This document shows positions 1-7,274 of a stretch of DNA of 12,710 nucleotides, piece after piece. The notes beneath the pieces are model-generated. The model was not told the DNA's origin, made no database searches, and saw nothing but the letters and a program-made list of their open reading frames with translations. Each line of letters opens with the position of its first letter. The stretch's first letter is position 1. The stretch covers positions 1-12,710 of the forward strand of contig CALGCU010000163.1 of NCBI GenBank assembly GCA_937886455.1. Reading direction: 5' to 3'. Both the position numbers and the translations under genes were made by a program. This DNA is from an uncultured Bacteroidales bacterium (GTDB lineage Bacteria > Bacteroidota > Bacteroidia > Bacteroidales > Paludibacteraceae).

Positions 1-31
1 TCCTGTTGTGTGTTATATTGGTTGAGGGATT

Positions 32-202
32 TTAATTCTTGCTTATAAGATAAGCATCCACAACTTCAATTTTACCTTTATAATCTCCACGTCTTCCATA
101 GAGAGTTATATTATCTCCCTCTACAAGACCCAAAGAAGCGAAAGATTTATCGTTTTTAGAAACAGGTTCTTTGGTGAGTCCATATACATAAACACTTCCA
201 GA
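32..202 (-). pseudogene. In-frame C-terminal remnant of the DUF6359-type lipoprotein
   Basis: Reading on past the TAA at 203-205 in the same frame gives 56 residues and then a second TAA at 32-34. They begin SGSVYVYGLTKEPV and end with GRRGDYKGKIEVVDAYLIS. This is the normal second half of the OB-like domain whose first half (TWYELTGTISNLTSTEYGNFD) lies just before the stop. Related domains usually read GNF-x-L-x-D-x-(S/T)-G-x-(V/I)-x-VYG, with four residues between NFD and SG; here a single stop codon sits there. The remnant has no start codon or promoter of its own and is unlikely to be made separately. A recent nonsense-creating deletion or a sequence error are the two simple explanations. 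Confidence 0.72.
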
Positions 203-1315
203 TTAGTCAAAATTACCATATTCTGTACTTGTTAAGTTGCTAATAGTACCAGTTAACTCATACCATGTATCGCTCACAGGGAGTTCGTTAAATTCCGCCA
301 CAGTTACTTTGATAGCTTCATTAGGTTTTTCGATAGCGCCATCTTGGATTAACGTTTCTTCAAGATATGCTTTGGTTACGTTTTTAATACCTGCGACTCC
401 AAAATATGGTTCTAATGTTCCATAAAGTTTTACTTTTTTACCAAGATTTTCAGGGTGAGCCATTAAGTTCAAAGTAGATCTTATCGCTCCACTAGGGAGT
501 TGAACAGGTATCATGTTTGCTACATCAGCCTCTGTAGCTGTAGCAGCAACCAAAATATTCGTTTCAATTTCACATCCTGTAGCACCTGAAGTGGCAGTTG
601 TGTAGTTCATTCCACTTACAAATCCTGTAATGTAAGCTTCCACCCACACTTTAATCTTATTGTCCTTAGCACCTTGGTTTTGTATAGCTTGTGCAACTGT
701 GAAAGGAAGGGTGAGAGAACCTGCTTCTCCTTCTTGTGGTTCTTCCAACTGTTTGTCAGGGTCCATACCATAAGATTGACCATTCACTTCAGCATAGAGA
801 ACAGCTTTTACACCAGCTACTCCGAAATATGCTTCTAAGTTACCATAAAGAAGAACTTCTTGTGCGAGCATTTGTCCATTTTCCGGCAAATTGAGCGCCA
901 TACGTATAGGACCTGAAGGTAATTGTACAGGTACACATTTCGTGTAATCAGCCACGTCAGCTGCATCTGCAATTACTACGTTTGTGTTATAACTAAGTAC
1001 CTCTCCAGTTTCTTGGTTTGTAGATGTAGTGAAAGGTTCAGCAAACTCAGTTTCAGCCAAAGCTTTACCCGGAACTTGTCCAACGATGTATCCTTTTACC
1101 CAGTAAGGACCAACAGCTGCGTTAGCTTTCGCAATAACATCATTAACTGTGAATGGGTTTTGGCGTGTACCATCACCTGTGGTAGTAGTTGTGTTACCAC
1201 CTGGATCAACACCTGGATCAACACCCGGTCCAACAACTGGATCTTCACCACTACATGCTGCAAAAGTCACGAGACATACAGCAGCAAATAATTTGAATAG
1301 GTTTTTCATTTTCAT
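203..1315 (-). CDS. DUF6359-type OB-domain lipoprotein, prematurely ended
   Basis: A 370-residue lipoprotein, exact role unknown. Residues 1-20 form a lipoprotein signal peptide (basic MKMKNLFK, hydrophobic core, FAA) ending at lipobox Cys21. The next residues, S-G-E-D, are acidic, as in Bacteroidota surface-export signals, so exposure outside the outer membrane is plausible. Residues 24-35 are a Gly/Pro/Asp linker made of tandem units, then a Thr-rich stretch. Two homologous domains follow, about 50-180 and 200-320. Each starts with an (L/N)PFTV motif and shares VQLPSG.IR..LNL and an LYG.LE.YFGVAG(V/I)K block. A third OB-like segment starts near 333 and is cut at GNFD by a TAA. Family members normally continue, and the missing tail is still present downstream in the same frame. 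The ATG at 1313-1315 is used; Met3 (1307-1309) is an alternative. Lipoprotein status is secure from the signal; the DUF6359 name comes from pattern memory. Confidence 0.8.
   Translation of the reverse strand: MKMKNLFKLFAAVCLVTFAACSGEDPVVGPGVDPGVDPGGNTTTTTGDGTRQNPFTVNDVIAKANAAVGPYWVKGYIVGQVPGKALAETEFAEPFTTSTNQETGEVLSYNTNVVIADAADVADYTKCVPVQLPSGPIRMALNLPENGQMLAQEVLLYGNLEAYFGVAGVKAVLYAEVNGQSYGMDPDKQLEEPQEGEAGSLTLPFTVAQAIQNQGAKDNKIKVWVEAYITGFVSGMNYTTATSGATGCEIETNILVAATATEADVANMIPVQLPSGAIRSTLNLMAHPENLGKKVKLYGTLEPYFGVAGIKNVTKAYLEETLIQDGAIEKPNEAIKVTVAEFNELPVSDTWYELTGTISNLTSTEYGNFD
1201..1248. repeat. Four tandem 12-bp units encoding the Gly-Pro-Asp linker
   Basis: Units 1201-1212 and 1213-1224 are identical (ctggatcaacac). 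Units 1225-1236 and 1237-1248 are diverged copies of the same length. On the coding strand they give GEDP-VVGP-GVDP-GVDP, the flexible linker right after the lipidated cysteine. Because each unit is four codons, copy-number changes would keep the frame and only alter linker length. Confidence 0.8.
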
Positions 1316-1402
1316 ACTGATTTTAATTTATTTAAATGGTTAATAAGTTGAGTTATTGACTGTTTATTAGTTATTATGTTAAATTCTCTTAACAATGCTC
1401 TG

Positions 1403-1434
1403 CAAATATAGAACAATTCAGCATTTGAAACAAA
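1403..1434 (-). promoter_or_regulatory. Bacteroidota-type promoter of the lipoprotein gene
   Basis: On the minus strand TTTG (1434-1431) is followed after 20 bp by TATATTTG (1410-1403), an exact match to the TTTG / 19-21 bp / TAnnTTTG pattern of the Bacteroidota primary sigma factor. Transcription should start near 1396-1399, giving a leader of about 80 nt before the ATG at 1315. A small inverted repeat, GTTAA/TTAAC (1378-1382 and 1389-1393, 6-nt loop), would lie close to the 5' end of that leader. Confidence 0.7.
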
Positions 1435-1515
1435 TTTCCATACTATTTTTGTGTTATTTTGTTTGTTTTTGGAATTCAAAAGTATCGTATTCGTCCAAAC
1501 ATTTTGCAATAATCC

Positions 1516-1546
1516 ATTGTTAGACGTTGAGAAAGCCGTACCTTTG
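1516..1546 (+). promoter_or_regulatory. Bacteroidota-type promoter of the antiporter gene
   Basis: ATTG (1516-1519, one mismatch to TTTG) is followed after 19 bp by TACCTTTG (1539-1546), a full match to TAnnTTTG. The start of transcription should be near 1551-1554, about 20 nt before the ATG at 1574. It lies inside the longer open frame that begins at 1451, so it argues against that upstream ATG. It faces away from the lipoprotein promoter, about 80 bp apart. Confidence 0.65.
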
Positions 1547-1573
1547 CATTGTGTAATATCATTTAATTCAGTT

Positions 1574-3700
1574 ATGTTAGAAGCCATCGGATTATCATTC
1601 CCTCTACATAATCCCACCTTGATATTTGGTGTGGTGATGGCTATTATCCTGCTTGCTCCGCTGTTATTAAAGCGCCTGCATATACCGTCAATTATCGTGT
1701 TGATATTAGCGGGTGTAGCATTGGGTCCTCATGGTGTGCATCTTATTGCACATGATGAGAGTTTTGAATTATTTGGCCGTGTGGGACTTCTTTATATCAT
1801 GTTTCTTTCGGGGCTTGAAATAGACATTAATGACTTTAAGAAGAATCGGCATAAAAGTTTTGTATTTGGTTTATACACATTCCTAATTCCTATGGGCTTA
1901 GGCATTGTGACCGGCATGTACATTTTGGACTTCTCATTTATCGCCTCCACCCTTCTTGCCAGCATGTATGCGTCTCACACTCTGATGGCCTACCCTATTG
2001 TGAGCCGTTATGGATTGTCAAAAAATCAATCTGTGAATATCACCATCGGTGGAACAATGGTAACAGTAACACTGTCATTGATTATTTTGGCTGCGATTAC
2101 AGGAATGTACAAGGGCACTGTTGATGCATGGTTTTGGATTCGTTTCTTATTGATGAGCACCTTGTTTTGTATATTTGTATTGTTCGCAGTTCCAAAGATA
2201 GCCAGTTGGTTTTTCAAACGCTATCATGACAGCATTTTGCAGTATTCTTTCGTATTAGGTGCAGTAGCATTAAGTTCATATTTGGCTGAGTTAGCCGGTT
2301 TGGAAGGCATTCTTGGCGCTTTTTTAGTGGGATTATCACTTAATAAACTCATTCCCAATTTATCTCCTTTGATGAATCGCATCAACTTTGTAGGTAATGC
2401 GCTTTTCATTCCATTCTTCCTAATCAGTGTAGGAATGTTGGTGAATTTGCGTGTATTTGTTCAAGGTTGGGATACATTGTTGGTTGCTTTAGTGATGACT
2501 ATTGTTGCTACGTTCAGTAAGTGGTTAGCTGCCTATTTTACCCAAAAGACCTTCCGCATGCATACATCTGAACGCACCATGATATTTGGTTTGAGCAATG
2601 CCCAAGCAGCAGCTACTCTGGCAGCAGTGATGATTGGGTATGGTATCATCCTACCGGATGGTAGTCATCTGCTTAATGAACATGTTTTAAATGGAACGAT
2701 TGTTATGATTTTAATCACATGTGCGATTAGTTCCATTGTCACAGAGAATGCCTCAAAGCGTATCACAGAAGAGCAATCAATAGACATAGACGAAAGCAAA
2801 GAAGAGCGTATATTGATTCCGATTTCCAATCCCAATACATGCGACAATTTGATTGAATTGTCAATATTAATGAAAGGCAGAAAAAACACCGGTATGTATG
2901 CTTTATCTGTTATTCATGATCGTAGCCGCACCGACTATGCCACCAATCTGTTAGAGCAAGCAGCCAAAGTTGCATCAGCAACCGACAACAATATTGAAAT
3001 GGTGACTTGCATAGAGCCTAATGCTGCAAATGGAATAAAAATGACAGCAGAACAAAAGAACATTACAGATATTATAATTGGGTTACATATCAAACAAAAA
3101 GGCAATGAATCTGTGTATGGATTCATTTTTGATTCCTTATTACAGACAGTGACTCAGGGCATCTATATTTATCATCACATTCAACCTATCAACACTCTAA
3201 AAAGACTGATCGTTGCCGTACCGCCCAATGCAGAGAAGGAGACCGGTTTTCTTGAATGGTATGAACGAATCAGGCAACTCTCCATACAATTAGGTGTAAA
3301 AGTGATTTTCTATGCCTCCAAGGAAAGCATACAAATCTTACACATTCTCACTCGACAAAAACAAAGAGACATTGTAGGAGCAAAGTTTATGGAACTCAAT
3401 GACTGGGAAGACTTTCTAATCATAGCAAAAAACATCCAATCACACGACATGTTGGTGGTAGTTCAAGCACGTCGTTCCACAGTGTCTTATCATCCTTTGT
3501 TTGATGAAATGCCTCTTATGTTAGAAAAATTCTTTGCAGATCAACCATTCCTCGTTGTCTCTCAACATCAAGATGGTACGATAGAAGATGCCGGAGCATT
3601 CTTCAGCATAGTTAATCAAAGTCATGCAGAAGACTTCCACTTTATCAAGTTGTTGAAACGATTTTTAAAACAGAAATTCGTTAGGAGAAAATCATCGTAA
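1574..3700 (+). CDS. CPA2-family cation/proton antiporter with UspA-like tail
   Basis: A 708-residue inner-membrane protein that probably exchanges Na+ or K+ for protons. Residues about 12-390 are a Na_H_Exchanger domain with roughly a dozen hydrophobic segments. Family-typical stretches are LFLSGLEID-like MFLSGLEIDINDFKK (76-90), YASHTLMAYPIVSRYG (132-147), LEGILGAFLVGLSLN (243-257) and FIPFFLISVGM (278-288). After a charged linker (395-411), residues about 411-545 and 543-680 look like two universal-stress-protein-like domains (RILIPISN and KRLIVAVPPN strands, DIIIGLH strand end). They may sense nucleotide or stress state. The protein ends in a basic tail. The ATG at 1574 is chosen because the promoter at 1516-1546 would initiate only about 20 nt upstream and because homologous protein begins MLEAIGL..P..NP. 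An open ATG at 1451 would add 41 unconvincing residues. Ion specificity cannot be read from the sequence. Confidence 0.85.
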   Translation: MLEAIGLSFPLHNPTLIFGVVMAIILLAPLLLKRLHIPSIIVLILAGVALGPHGVHLIAHDESFELFGRVGLLYIMFLSGLEIDINDFKKNRHKSFVFGLYTFLIPMGLGIVTGMYILDFSFIASTLLASMYASHTLMAYPIVSRYGLSKNQSVNITIGGTMVTVTLSLIILAAITGMYKGTVDAWFWIRFLLMSTLFCIFVLFAVPKIASWFFKRYHDSILQYSFVLGAVALSSYLAELAGLEGILGAFLVGLSLNKLIPNLSPLMNRINFVGNALFIPFFLISVGMLVNLRVFVQGWDTLLVALVMTIVATFSKWLAAYFTQKTFRMHTSERTMIFGLSNAQAAATLAAVMIGYGIILPDGSHLLNEHVLNGTIVMILITCAISSIVTENASKRITEEQSIDIDESKEERILIPISNPNTCDNLIELSILMKGRKNTGMYALSVIHDRSRTDYATNLLEQAAKVASATDNNIEMVTCIEPNAANGIKMTAEQKNITDIIIGLHIKQKGNESVYGFIFDSLLQTVTQGIYIYHHIQPINTLKRLIVAVPPNAEKETGFLEWYERIRQLSIQLGVKVIFYASKESIQILHILTRQKQRDIVGAKFMELNDWEDFLIIAKNIQSHDMLVVVQARRSTVSYHPLFDEMPLMLEKFFADQPFLVVSQHQDGTIEDAGAFFSIVNQSHAEDFHFIKLLKRFLKQKFVRRKSS

Positions 3701-3716
3701 GGGATACTATCCTTAC
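3697..3716. terminator. Small hairpin at the convergent antiporter/mutS2 ends
   Basis: GTAAGG (3697-3702) and CCTTAC (3711-3716) can pair around an 8-nt loop. The symmetry is imperfect, and GGATA-C-TATCC is an overlapping inner palindrome. The arms contain the stop codons of both converging genes (TAA 3698-3700 plus; TAA 3715-3713 minus). There is no proper T-run after it on the plus strand and only TTTT a few bases later on the minus strand. It may be a weak bidirectional terminator or simply chance. Confidence 0.3.
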
Positions 3717-6112
3717 AACTCTACAACTGTGATTCCCACACCACCAAGTTGTATATGCTCATCACGGTAACTTTTCACACTTGCCACAGTGGAAAGATAT
3801 TGTCGGATGGCTTGTCGGAGTGCTCCTGTACCTGTTCCATGCAGAATACGCACAGTTCCGGCACCTACCATTACTGCGTCATCAATGAAATACATCACGG
3901 CTCGCACAGCCTCATCAACACGCATTCCTCTTAAGTCAATATCCTGTTTGAATGACAACTTGGTACGACGTATTTCGTCGCTTTCTGATTGCGAGCGCGA
4001 GGTGATTTTACTCTGTCTGCGCATTTGGTTATGACTAATCCTCTCAACGTCCTCCAAATTGAGTGTTGTTTTCAGTTGCCCCATTGCCACAGTGACTTTC
4101 TTACCTTGAACATCCATAACTTGTCCGGTGATATTTTGTCCTTTTATTGTGACACTATCCCCCACTTGCAACACTTCCGGTTTCCTGGTTGATTTAAGTT
4201 TCTTTGGTTTAGATGGTTGTTGTACCGGTGCGATTTTCTGTTTGAATGTTTCCAAGTCTTGTCTTGCGGCTTTGGTATTTTCCTTATCGGCTTGTGATTC
4301 TTTTATTTTCCGGATGGTGTTTTCTATGACAGCATTTGACTGTTGCAAGAGGTCCATTGCCTCTTTTTTGGCCTGAGAAATGAGTTCCTTACGCGTTTTG
4401 TGGATGGTGGTCATTTCATTCTCATACCGTGCAATAGTTTCCTCTAATTTCTTTTCTTGTTGTCTGATTTTTTGACGTTTATTCTCCCAATAGCGTTTAT
4501 CTCGAGCTATATCTTGCAAGTATTTGTCATAATCAACCTGCTCGCTACCCACTATTTCCGTAGCCGACTGGATAATCTGTTCCGGTAAGCCTATTTTGCG
4601 CGCTATTTCCACTGCAAACGAACTACCGGGACGTCCTATCTCCAATTGAAAAAGTGGTTGCATATTATGTCTATCATAGAGCATAGCTCCATTTTCTACG
4701 CCCTCTGTATCCTCAGCGAAATGCTTAAGGTTTGTGTAATGAGTTGTGATAACACCATATGCACCATTAGAAGTCAATTTGGCCAATATAGATTCAGCAA
4801 TAGCGCCTCCTATTTGTGGTTCTGTTCCTCCTCCAAACTCATCAATCAGCAAGAGTGTTTTCTCGCTTGAATAACGCAAGAAATACTTCATGTTACGCAG
4901 ATGAGAACTATAGGTAGAAAGGTCATCCTCAATAGATTGTTCATCTCCAATATCAATAAATATATCAGCGAACACACCCATCACACTCTCTTCCTTCAAA
5001 GGCACAGGCATTCCACACTGCAACATATACTGCAAGAGTGCTACTGTTTTTAGGCAAACAGACTTTCCACCAGCATTCGGACCGGATATAACCAAAATTC
5101 TCTTACCTGCCGAAAGCGTAATATCTAAGGGCACAACATGTTTTCCTTGTTTTTGCAAAGCCAACAAGAGTAGCGGGTGTTTTGCTCCCACCCACTGAAC
5201 AACATTTTCATCCACCACATGGGGTCTGATAGCCTCCACTCGTTCAGCCCAACGTGCTTTTGCTCGCAAGAAATCAATGTGTCCTAAGAACAACTGAGTT
5301 GCCAACAAATCGGGAATATGTGGTCGCAATACAGATGCCACTTGCGTAAGAATGCGTATTATCTCTCTTCGCTCTTCTCCCTCTAATTCTCGAATACGAT
5401 TGTTAGCCTCCACTACACGTGCCGGCTCAACAAAGACTGTTTTTCCTGTAGCTGATTCATCATGAACTATACCACCTAATTTCCTCTTGTAGGCAGGTGA
5501 AACAGGAATCACCAAACGTCCCTCACGCAAGGCAGGTGACGCATCTTTCTCCACATATCCATCTGCCTGCGCCTGGCGTAATATGCCTGTCAATAGGCGT
5601 GACACTCCCGACTGAGTAGATAAGAGTTCTTTCCGTATGTGAGATAGTTCTACTGACGCATTATCTTTCACGTGTCCAAACTTATCCAACACCCTATCAA
5701 TCTCTCTCACCAAATTTCCTACCGGTTGTACTTGGGCAGCCATACCACACAAAACAGGATATGCATTTTGTGGTATATTGCGAAAAAACTCTATCAAGGA
5801 GTGAGTAGATTCTAATGTTTTACGCAAAGAGAATAGTTGTTTTTCATCCAAAAAGAGTCCCTCAACTCGAATACGAGCCAAGTCCTCTCTCACATCATAA
5901 AAGGAACCTGCCGGAAAATCTAATGCCGGATCAACCAATATTCTGCACATCTCTTCCGTCTCATCTAACATCAATTCTATCTCACGAATATTCGTACGAT
6001 AAGACAACCTTTCCACCTCTTCTTTACCTGGTAGAAAAGTACACAACTCGCTCAATTGCTGCCTTATTGAGACGAAATCTATTTTTTGCTCAAAATTTTC
6101 CGGAAATATCAT
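3713..6112 (-). CDS. mutS2: MutS2 ATPase with Smr nuclease-type domain
   Basis: A 799-residue MutS2, normal length. The N-terminal half (about 1-300) is the helical core/clamp region without the mismatch-reading domain of MutS. The ABC ATPase has Walker A GPNAGGKS (344-351), a DIGDEQSIEDDLSTYSSHL segment (387-405), Walker B LLLIDEFGGGT (420-430) and His-switch THYTNLK (457-463). Then come a long charged coiled coil (about 525-625), a small KOW-like barrel (about 645-692) and a C-terminal Smr domain (725-799) with DLRG (726-729) and HGTGTGAL (758-765). In other bacteria MutS2 binds branched DNA and suppresses recombination; in Bacillus it also senses and splits collided ribosomes. All key motifs are intact. 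It is the last gene of the minus-strand cluster, 40 bp after murG, and I see no promoter of its own. Start MIFPENFEQKI matches the usual family N-terminus. Confidence 0.95.
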   Translation of the reverse strand: MIFPENFEQKIDFVSIRQQLSELCTFLPGKEEVERLSYRTNIREIELMLDETEEMCRILVDPALDFPAGSFYDVREDLARIRVEGLFLDEKQLFSLRKTLESTHSLIEFFRNIPQNAYPVLCGMAAQVQPVGNLVREIDRVLDKFGHVKDNASVELSHIRKELLSTQSGVSRLLTGILRQAQADGYVEKDASPALREGRLVIPVSPAYKRKLGGIVHDESATGKTVFVEPARVVEANNRIRELEGEERREIIRILTQVASVLRPHIPDLLATQLFLGHIDFLRAKARWAERVEAIRPHVVDENVVQWVGAKHPLLLLALQKQGKHVVPLDITLSAGKRILVISGPNAGGKSVCLKTVALLQYMLQCGMPVPLKEESVMGVFADIFIDIGDEQSIEDDLSTYSSHLRNMKYFLRYSSEKTLLLIDEFGGGTEPQIGGAIAESILAKLTSNGAYGVITTHYTNLKHFAEDTEGVENGAMLYDRHNMQPLFQLEIGRPGSSFAVEIARKIGLPEQIIQSATEIVGSEQVDYDKYLQDIARDKRYWENKRQKIRQQEKKLEETIARYENEMTTIHKTRKELISQAKKEAMDLLQQSNAVIENTIRKIKESQADKENTKAARQDLETFKQKIAPVQQPSKPKKLKSTRKPEVLQVGDSVTIKGQNITGQVMDVQGKKVTVAMGQLKTTLNLEDVERISHNQMRRQSKITSRSQSESDEIRRTKLSFKQDIDLRGMRVDEAVRAVMYFIDDAVMVGAGTVRILHGTGTGALRQAIRQYLSTVASVKSYRDEHIQLGGVGITVVEL

Positions 6113-6128
6113 GTATGCCTTTTATCTC

Positions 6129-6154
6129 GATAGAGTATGACTGAACACTCTATC
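6129..6154. repeat. Perfect 8-bp inverted repeat between murG and mutS2
   Basis: GATAGAGT (6129-6136) and ACTCTATC (6147-6154) are exact reverse complements with a 10-nt loop. In murG-to-mutS2 mRNA the 5' arm overlaps the murG TGA (6155-6153), and the hairpin ends about 16 nt before the mutS2 ATG. No T-run follows it in that direction (GAGATAAAAGGC), so a classical terminator is unlikely. An intercistronic stability or attenuation element is possible. Confidence 0.5.
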
Positions 6155-7274
6155 ACTTCTTTTCAGCCAATGCTATGACCTCATCTGCTATTCTATTAGC
6201 AGAATCATGTTGTGCCAAATCCGCAATATGCAACGACAAATCAGCTAATTTCTGCTCATCACCAATCAAATTAAGCGCAGTTTGCACCAATTGTTGAGCC
6301 GCATCCACATCCTTCACCAAAATGGCTGCATCTTTCTTCACTAAAGCCATCGCATTGTGTGTTTGATGGTCTTCAGCCACATTAGGTGAGGGAACTAAAA
6401 TACACGGTTTTTTCAAGAGGCATAATTCTGAAATAGAACTTGCCCCTGCTCTTGAAATCACCACATCAGCAATAGCATAAGCATAATCCATTCTACTGAT
6501 AAAGTCAGTAGCCAAGAGATGTTTATTGTTAGATGCATCTGCTTCCTGTTTTGCTTTTTGGTAGTAATTTTTACCGGTTTGCCAAATCACTTGTATGCCT
6601 GCTTCTTTCAGTTTTTCCAGTCCGGCAGCAATACTCTGATTGATGGTGAGCGCACCAAGACTTCCTCCTATAATCAACAAAGTCTTCTTCGTGGGGGAAA
6701 AATGAAAATAATCATAAGCTTCAGTAGCACGTGGCGCCACATTCAGCAAGTCTTGCCGTATGGGGTTTCCTGTTAATAGAATCTTTTCCGCTGGAAAAAA
6801 TCGCTCCATCCCCTCATACGCCACACATATTGTTCTGGCTTGCTTAGCCAACAATTTATTCGTTACGCCTGCGAAGGAGTTTTGTTCTTGCAACAAAGTG
6901 GGAACTCCTGCATTATTAGCTGCTTTCAAAGCTGCTCCACTGGCATATCCACCCACTCCTACTGCCACATCCGGACGAAAGTCTTTTACTATCTTACGTG
7001 CTTTGCGAAGACTCTTGAGTAGTCTCCACAACACTGCTACATTTCTCCACAATTGTTTTCTGTCAAATCCTGCAATAGGCAAGCCCACAATCTTATACCC
7101 TGCAGCCGGCACACGCTCCATTTCCATGCGTCCTTCCGCACCTACAAAGAGTATTTCACAATCTGGTTGTTTACGTTTAAGAGCATTTGCTATGGACACA
7201 GCCGGAAAAATATGTCCACCCGTTCCACCTCCGGATATTAAGTAGCGTTTCATAGTTGTATTCTTATTTACCAT
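6153..7274 (-). CDS. murG: UDP-GlcNAc:lipid I N-acetylglucosaminyltransferase
   Basis: MurG converts lipid I to lipid II on the inner face of the cytoplasmic membrane, the last cytoplasmic step of peptidoglycan precursor synthesis. It is a 373-residue GT-B (GT28) enzyme. The N-terminal half shows the glycine-rich loop GGGTGGH (15-21), GVGGYASG (106-113) and LLQEQN (127-132). The C-terminal half shows GNPIR (169-173), GGSLGA (203-208), ISRAGASSISEL (273-284) and the donor-binding block AEDHQTHNA (300-308), with all expected motifs present. The ATG at 7274 overlaps the ftsW TAA by one base (TAATG), suggesting translational coupling. An internal Met at 7253 (MKRYLISGGGTGG) matches the usual family N-terminus and would give 366 residues. 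Genomically it pairs with ftsW as in dcw clusters, but murC does not follow. Confidence 0.96.
   Translation of the reverse strand: MVNKNTTMKRYLISGGGTGGHIFPAVSIANALKRKQPDCEILFVGAEGRMEMERVPAAGYKIVGLPIAGFDRKQLWRNVAVLWRLLKSLRKARKIVKDFRPDVAVGVGGYASGAALKAANNAGVPTLLQEQNSFAGVTNKLLAKQARTICVAYEGMERFFPAEKILLTGNPIRQDLLNVAPRATEAYDYFHFSPTKKTLLIIGGSLGALTINQSIAAGLEKLKEAGIQVIWQTGKNYYQKAKQEADASNNKHLLATDFISRMDYAYAIADVVISRAGASSISELCLLKKPCILVPSPNVAEDHQTHNAMALVKKDAAILVKDVDAAQQLVQTALNLIGDEQKLADLSLHIADLAQHDSANRIADEVIALAEKK

Noticed and set aside
203..205. Programmed stop-codon readthrough at the lipoprotein TAA
   Set aside because: No readthrough context or structure is visible; a deletion-derived stop or a sequence error is simpler.
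1451..1573. N-terminal extension of the antiporter from an ATG at 1451
   Set aside because: It would add 41 residues not typical of the family, and the TACCTTTG promoter at 1539-1546 lies inside it.
1312..1617. 101-residue minus-strand frame between the lipoprotein and antiporter genes
   Set aside because: It covers the divergent promoters, has low-complexity AT-driven composition and shows no recognisable domain.
5815..6144. 109-residue plus-strand frame crossing the mutS2 start
   Set aside because: Antisense to conserved mutS2 codons and without promoter or motif.
6129..6154. Hairpin after murG as a classical intrinsic terminator
   Set aside because: No T-run follows on the minus strand, and mutS2 just beyond has no visible promoter.
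6760..7245. 161-residue plus-strand frame opposite murG
   Set aside because: A shadow of the murG coding strand; it has no promoter and no family resemblance.
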